Positions 5,338 to 8,704 of a stretch of DNA of 8,704 nt are shown in pieces. Positions within the stretch are counted from its first letter, which is position 1; each line of letters begins with the position of its first letter. The stretch is taken from contig JAGGYV010000255.1 of assembly GCA_021162325.1 (NCBI GenBank), positions 1 to 8,704 of the forward strand, given 5' to 3'. The translations under genes and the position numbers were made by a program. Source of the DNA: Desulfobacteraceae bacterium. GTDB taxonomy: Bacteria > Desulfobacterota > Desulfobacteria > Desulfobacterales > Desulfosalsimonadaceae. The notes below the pieces were generated by a model, which saw only the letters and a list, made by a program, of their open reading frames with translations, ran no database searches and had not been told where the DNA came from.

Positions 5338-7195
5338 ACTATTTATTTTAATAATGCTTGCCGCTATTTCGGGGGTTTTCGGATGCGGGGATGAATCAAA
5401 TGCCCCCGGGCTTTTTCTTTCCGGCACGTTTTCGGTAAATGATGCCGGGCCGGGAACAGACGGACCGATACTGGTGGCGTTGACCCGTTCGATGGATGCG
5501 AATTTACTTGAAAGCAGTCCCGGAGATGTTGTTATCGAATATATGGTTGCCGACAGAAAAAATGGGTCGTTTCGGATGGATCTTTCCGATAAAAATATCG
5601 CCCCAGAAGATGACGTTTACCTTATTGCCTTTGTGGATAATAATTATACGGGCGCCGTGCCGCTTCCGGATGCCGGGGATGTGGTCGGTGTATATGTTGA
5701 AAAAAACAGAATTTCTCCGGAGATCAGGCTGGCCCCCGGAGAAAACGACGGGTTTCATATTGATATCACCCGTGAGGTGTTTAATTACAGGGCATCAATA
5801 TCGGGAACGGTTTTAGGCGATGATGTTGGTAAAATGACTCTGGTGGCGTATGCAGGCGATGTGACATCATCGGATTTTTCAAGTCTTGACTTTAATGCGG
5901 TGATCGGGTTTACGACATTGACCAAAGGGCTCGCGCCTATCAGTTATACCCTGGATCTCCTGCCGTACGGCCAGGACGTGCCCCTCGACAATGTCCAGGT
6001 GTTTGCGCTTTTGGATGTTAACGGTAGCGATACAGTGGACGGCGGAGACCGTATCGGGTTTTACAGTCATGGGGGGCAATATTCCTCTTTGCTGACAATA
6101 ACCGACAATGCTGCGCTTATTGATATTGATATTGAATTTAAGTTTGATGTCAAAGATGCGTCCGGATATGAAATGTCCATTGCCGGAACATTTTCCATTC
6201 CGTCAGGGTATTTAAGCGGTACGACACCCATTTATATTACGGTGTTTGATTCCGACAACCCGACAGATATTATCGATGACCCGTTTTCGACATTAAAATA
6301 TTTTTACAAGATGCCGGCAACGGATTTTTATTTTGATTGTGATTTGTCCCATACAGACCTTGTTCCCGGTGATGAAGTGATTGTTGCCGCCTTGTGGGAC
6401 CGGGATTATGAGCAGGGCTTCCCGGATATCACAAAAGGAGATAAAATTGGATTGGTTGTCAATAAAGAAACCTATCAGTTTACTGCTGAACTGAATTATG
6501 GGAAAAATGTTATTCCCCCGGAAGCGTTTGAATTTAAAGTTAACAAACGAATATATGATTATACCGCATCCATTGATTACGCACTTGATTTAAGTGATAC
6601 CGGCAGTTTTGATATGGAAAAAGCGCAGCTTATTGTATTGACCCTTCATGTTGAAGGTATTGAGATGGATGTTTCCCTTGCCGGAACGATTGCGTTTGAT
6701 ATTGATATGGATTATCTGCTTGGCGTTGATATTCTCCCGGCCACGGAATATGATTATATCGGAATTGGAGAAAAGGCTGATCCGTATAGTCCCAGACAGC
6801 TTCCAATTCTGAGCGCCTTGTATGAGCAGGTGGTGGTTTATGAAAATAACAGCCCCCCGGACCCTTTGATCAAGGGCGTTGATCATGGTAAAATAACAGA
6901 GCGAACCGCATATCTTGTGGCGATTCTAGATAAAAACGGAAATGGACAATTAGATGGTGATGATCAAATCGGATATTACGGTAACAGTATCATAGAGATT
7001 ATTAATGGCCATCCCCTTGTTGATGATCTGCCGTGTTGGTGTGATATTACCATACCCGACTGCTTTTCAGGAATAATACGTATTCCCTCACCCATCAAAA
7101 GAATTACCAATGAACGGAATCAGGAAGAACGGGACGATGGTTCCAGTGGTCCTTACTGGATATCCAATTTTATTAATTCTTCTCTAATTCAGTGA
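5324..7195 (+). CDS. Large outer-membrane lipoprotein of four tandem beta-rich modules with Ca2+-loop-like motifs
   Basis: A 623-residue protein that I do not recognise as a named family. A signal peptide ends in the lipobox VFGC (C21). The next residues are G-D, so there is no Asp at +2 and outer-membrane sorting is likely. Four related modules start near residues 32, 159, 286 and 417 with a strand like LSGTF, ISGTV or IAGTF. Each later has a hydrophobic strand running into an acidic loop: LIAFVDNN (101-108), VFALLDVN (227-234), IVAALWDRD (353-361) and LVAILDKN (531-538), each followed by GD or DD and then IG or VG. Loops DVNGSDTVDGGD (231-242) and DKNGNGQLDGDD (536-547) fit an EF-hand-like pattern. 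Module 4 has about 45 extra residues and ends in a Cys cluster (571, 573, 580) and a hydrophilic tail. The ATG lies inside the barrel gene's last codons, with GGTGA at 5310-5314, implying translational coupling. It may be a periplasm-facing or surface partner of the barrel; that is inference. Confidence 0.8.
   Translation: MRFPRLFILIMLAAISGVFGCGDESNAPGLFLSGTFSVNDAGPGTDGPILVALTRSMDANLLESSPGDVVIEYMVADRKNGSFRMDLSDKNIAPEDDVYLIAFVDNNYTGAVPLPDAGDVVGVYVEKNRISPEIRLAPGENDGFHIDITREVFNYRASISGTVLGDDVGKMTLVAYAGDVTSSDFSSLDFNAVIGFTTLTKGLAPISYTLDLLPYGQDVPLDNVQVFALLDVNGSDTVDGGDRIGFYSHGGQYSSLLTITDNAALIDIDIEFKFDVKDASGYEMSIAGTFSIPSGYLSGTTPIYITVFDSDNPTDIIDDPFSTLKYFYKMPATDFYFDCDLSHTDLVPGDEVIVAALWDRDYEQGFPDITKGDKIGLVVNKETYQFTAELNYGKNVIPPEAFEFKVNKRIYDYTASIDYALDLSDTGSFDMEKAQLIVLTLHVEGIEMDVSLAGTIAFDIDMDYLLGVDILPATEYDYIGIGEKADPYSPRQLPILSALYEQVVVYENNSPPDPLIKGVDHGKITERTAYLVAILDKNGNGQLDGDDQIGYYGNSIIEIINGHPLVDDLPCWCDITIPDCFSGIIRIPSPIKRITNERNQEERDDGSSGPYWISNFINSSLIQ
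5414..7063 (+). repeat. Four divergent tandem protein modules of about 127 residues within the lipoprotein gene
   Basis: Module starts near residues 32, 159, 286 and 417 are about 127, 127 and 131 residues apart. The acidic loops begin at 105, 231, 359 and 536, that is 73, 72, 73 and 119 residues into their modules. The spacing is therefore regular except for an insertion in the last module. The similarity is visible in protein but not obvious in DNA, so the duplications are old. Confidence 0.7.
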
Positions 7196-7341
7196 TCAGC
7201 CTGCCTTGCGGTGTCACCTGGAATTATATCAGGTAAAGTTATTGACAGTTGCCTTTTTATCTTTTAAAAATCATACATTCTATAACAATCGTTTTATAAT
7301 TTTTGATTTCTGATCCAGACCCCTTTGAAAGGAGTTATGAA
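7196..7341 (+). promoter_or_regulatory. Intergenic region with a possible promoter for tatT
   Basis: This 146-base AT-rich gap separates the lipoprotein gene from tatT and marks a probable new transcription unit. TATAAT at 7295-7300 is a perfect -10 match, with CATACA (7272-7277) as a weak -35 at 17 bases. A perfect TTGACA (7242-7247) lies further up, but only TAAAAA is found 17 bases beyond it. ACCTG (7216-7220) and CAGGT (7230-7234) form a 5-bp inverted repeat that could be an operator half-site pair. No clear terminator for the upstream gene was seen. Confidence 0.35.
7328..7334 (+). promoter_or_regulatory. Ribosome binding site fixing the tatT start at 7342
   Basis: AAAGGAG lies seven bases before the ATG at 7342. 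An in-frame TTG at 7303 would add 13 hydrophilic residues ahead of the lipoprotein signal peptide and has no Shine-Dalgarno site, so it is rejected as the start. Confidence 0.85.
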
Positions 7342-8223
7342 ATGAGATTTGTCAGGTGCTTTTTAAGTATTTTCTTTTTTGCCGTTTTTGTATTTACCAC
7401 CGGCTGTGCCAGTACCCGAACAAGGTTAATGGTTGATTCCATGGGGCCGTTAATGGATAAAATGAATGCAGCTGTTAACAAACATACGGATGTGCAGCTG
7501 GTCAAGGATGCCATGCCGGCCGCTTTGATTCAGATGGATGGGATGATTGAAGCATCTCCCGACAATGTAAAACTTCTGGTTCGAACAGCTGAAGGGTATA
7601 ATGGATACAGTTTTGTGTTTGTCGAAGGAAAAGATAATGAACGGGCAAAAAAATTGTATCTGCGGTCTTTCGGGTATTCGCTGCGTGCGTTAAAACAGAA
7701 AAAGAAATTTGCCGACGCATTTGACGGTAAGTTTGACGCGTTTAAAGCCAGTCTTGATGTGTTTGATACAGAGGACGTTCCTGCGTTGTTCTGGGCAGCA
7801 AGCGCCTGGTTGAGCTGGGCAGGATTGAATGTAGATGACCCGGAGATTTTTTTGGCGCTGCCGAAGATAAAGGCCATGCTGAAACGAAGCATAGAACTGG
7901 ATGAGTCTTACAAGTACGGGATCGCCCACACGGTCCTTGGCTCTTTGTATGCAACCCGGCCGGTGATGCATGGGGGTAAGCCGGAATTGGCAAAAGCGGA
8001 ATTTGATCGGGCGTTTGAATTGTCACAAGGTAAAATGCTTGTTTTTAAGTTAATGTATGCACGGTATTATACTTACCAGATACAGGACAGAGAATTGTTT
8101 GTGAAGACGTTAAATGAAATTATTGACGCCCCGGAAGATTTATTTCCGGAAATGGGATTTATCAATGCGTCGGCAAAGCTAAAGGCGAAAAAACTTCTTC
8201 AGGATGTGGATAATATATTTTAG
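7342..8223 (+). CDS. tatT: TRAP transporter-associated TatT-family lipoprotein
   Basis: A 293-residue lipoprotein resembling the 'TRAP transporter TatT component' family, known from Treponema pallidum Tp0956. There, TatT is a TPR-like helical protein that forms a trimer and partners the substrate-binding protein TatP. Residues 1-21 are a lipoprotein signal ending TTGC (C22). The rest is almost wholly helical. Family-like stretches are VPALFWAASAW (146-156), GIAHTVLGSLYATRP (193-207) and GGKPELAKAEFDRAFELS (211-228), the last being TPR-like. The next gene begins 15 bases downstream and encodes a DctP-type binding protein, which is the expected partner and supports the call strongly. It would sit on the periplasmic face of a membrane and help deliver ligand to the TRAP importer. 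The ligand is unknown; hydrophobic or organic-acid ligands have been proposed for the family. The length is normal for the family and no defect is seen. Confidence 0.88.
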   Translation: MRFVRCFLSIFFFAVFVFTTGCASTRTRLMVDSMGPLMDKMNAAVNKHTDVQLVKDAMPAALIQMDGMIEASPDNVKLLVRTAEGYNGYSFVFVEGKDNERAKKLYLRSFGYSLRALKQKKKFADAFDGKFDAFKASLDVFDTEDVPALFWAASAWLSWAGLNVDDPEIFLALPKIKAMLKRSIELDESYKYGIAHTVLGSLYATRPVMHGGKPELAKAEFDRAFELSQGKMLVFKLMYARYYTYQIQDRELFVKTLNEIIDAPEDLFPEMGFINASAKLKAKKLLQDVDNIF

Positions 8224-8238
8224 GAAAGGTGATGTCAT

Positions 8239-8704
8239 ATGAAAAATAAATGCTTAACGTTCTGGATCTTTTTTATAGCGATTATATTAACATCAAGTAT
8301 CGCATTTGCAGACAAAAAACCGAAAGTACTCTTTAAACTGGCGACCATTTCACCCCGGGGATCATTCATAACACAGGTCATTAATGAAATGGATGCCCAG
8401 ATCAGACAGCAGACCAATAATGAAGTTGGCATAAAGCTTTACTATGGCGGCGTCCAGGGGGATGAAGAAGATGTGCTGCGGAAAGTCAGACTGGGGCAGC
8501 TTCATGGCGGTGCATTTACAGGGCATGGCCTGGGGATGATCGTTTCGGAAATAAGGGTCTCGGAACTCCCGTTTGTCTTCCAGAATTATGATGAAACTGA
8601 TTATGTCAGAAACCATTTAAAAGAATACATGACCCAACGGTTTGACGAAAAAGGTTTTGTTGTTCTTGGATGGAATGAAATCGGCTTTGTCTACAATTTT
8701 TCAA
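8239..8704 (+). CDS. TRAP-type substrate-binding protein (DctP/TatP family), N-terminal part, cut by window end
   Basis: The frame is open from ATG 8239 to the last base with no stop, giving the first 155 residues of a protein that usually has about 330. Residues 1-24 are a Sec signal peptide with a probable cut at AFA|DKK. The mature part begins VLFKLATISPRGSF, matching the DctP-family first strand and ligand-entry loop. It continues with YYGGVQGDEEDVLRKVRLGQ, GAFTGHGLG and SELPFVFQNYDETDYV, all typical of TRAP binding proteins. It would bind ligand in the periplasm and deliver it to DctQ/DctM membrane subunits, expected just beyond the window. AAGGTG at 8226-8231 is a suitable ribosome site seven bases before the ATG. 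Being next to tatT suggests the TatP subtype, co-transcribed with it. An out-of-frame ATG at 8232 opens only a five-codon frame. Confidence 0.88.
   Translation, partial: MKNKCLTFWIFFIAIILTSSIAFADKKPKVLFKLATISPRGSFITQVINEMDAQIRQQTNNEVGIKLYYGGVQGDEEDVLRKVRLGQLHGGAFTGHGLGMIVSEIRVSELPFVFQNYDETDYVRNHLKEYMTQRFDEKGFVVLGWNEIGFVYNFS

Noticed and set aside
7242..7247. Perfect TTGACA hexamer as the tatT -35 element
   Set aside because: The only -10 at 17 bases is TAAAAA, and the good TATAAT at 7295 is 47 bases away, so it is not a convincing pair.
7303..7341. TTG start adding 13 residues to TatT
   Set aside because: It would put a polar stretch before a clear lipoprotein signal peptide, and the strong ribosome site belongs to ATG 7342.
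7530..8026. Several overlapping minus-strand frames opposite tatT
   Set aside because: They are antisense to a well-supported family member, mutually overlapping, and have no ribosome sites or recognisable domains.
8232..8249. ATG at 8232 as an upstream start for the TRAP binding protein
   Set aside because: It is out of frame and stops after five codons.

Overview
This window reads entirely rightward and looks like chromosomal DNA of a Gram-negative bacterium. Every product is an envelope protein: an inner-membrane RND transporter, a Sec-exported LolA-like protein, a predicted outer-membrane barrel, two lipoproteins and a TRAP-type periplasmic binding protein. The moderate-to-low GC content, the TatT/TatP pair and the style of the dispersed palindromic repeat suggest a Desulfobacterota (former Deltaproteobacteria) sulfate-reducer-like organism. 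No 16S or other marker is present, so this is only an inference.

Layout. 1-96 is a leader with a weak promoter candidate. 97-2694 encodes an 865-residue RND/MMPL-family transporter. 2715-3455 encodes a LolA-like periplasmic protein. A palindromic repeat of about 158 bp (3453-3610) starts exactly at that gene's stop codon. 3715-5337 encodes a predicted outer-membrane beta-barrel resembling DUF1302 proteins, with a very acidic N-terminus. 5324-7195 overlaps it by 14 bases and encodes a large lipoprotein of four tandem modules, each carrying a Ca2+-loop-like Asp/Asn motif. A 146-base gap with a plausible promoter follows. Then come tatT (7342-8223), a lipoprotein of the TRAP-associated TatT family, and the start of a DctP/TatP-type TRAP substrate-binding protein (8239 to the window edge, cut off).

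How the genes may work together. The first four genes look like one transcription unit that spans the envelope: an RND pump, a soluble LolA-fold carrier, an outer-membrane barrel and an outer-membrane lipoprotein. By analogy with RND + LolA-like/DUF1329 + DUF1302 clusters, I infer movement of lipid or another hydrophobic compound between membranes. The direction and substrate are unknown. A notable shared feature is acidic, probably metal-binding sequence: a textbook EF-hand loop in a periplasmic domain of the RND protein, a 46-residue acidic segment in the barrel, and four Asp-rich loops in the lipoprotein. The second unit (tatT-tatP) is the start of a TatPT-type TRAP importer, whose membrane subunits probably lie just downstream. 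No tRNA, rRNA, CRISPR array or complete insertion sequence was seen.
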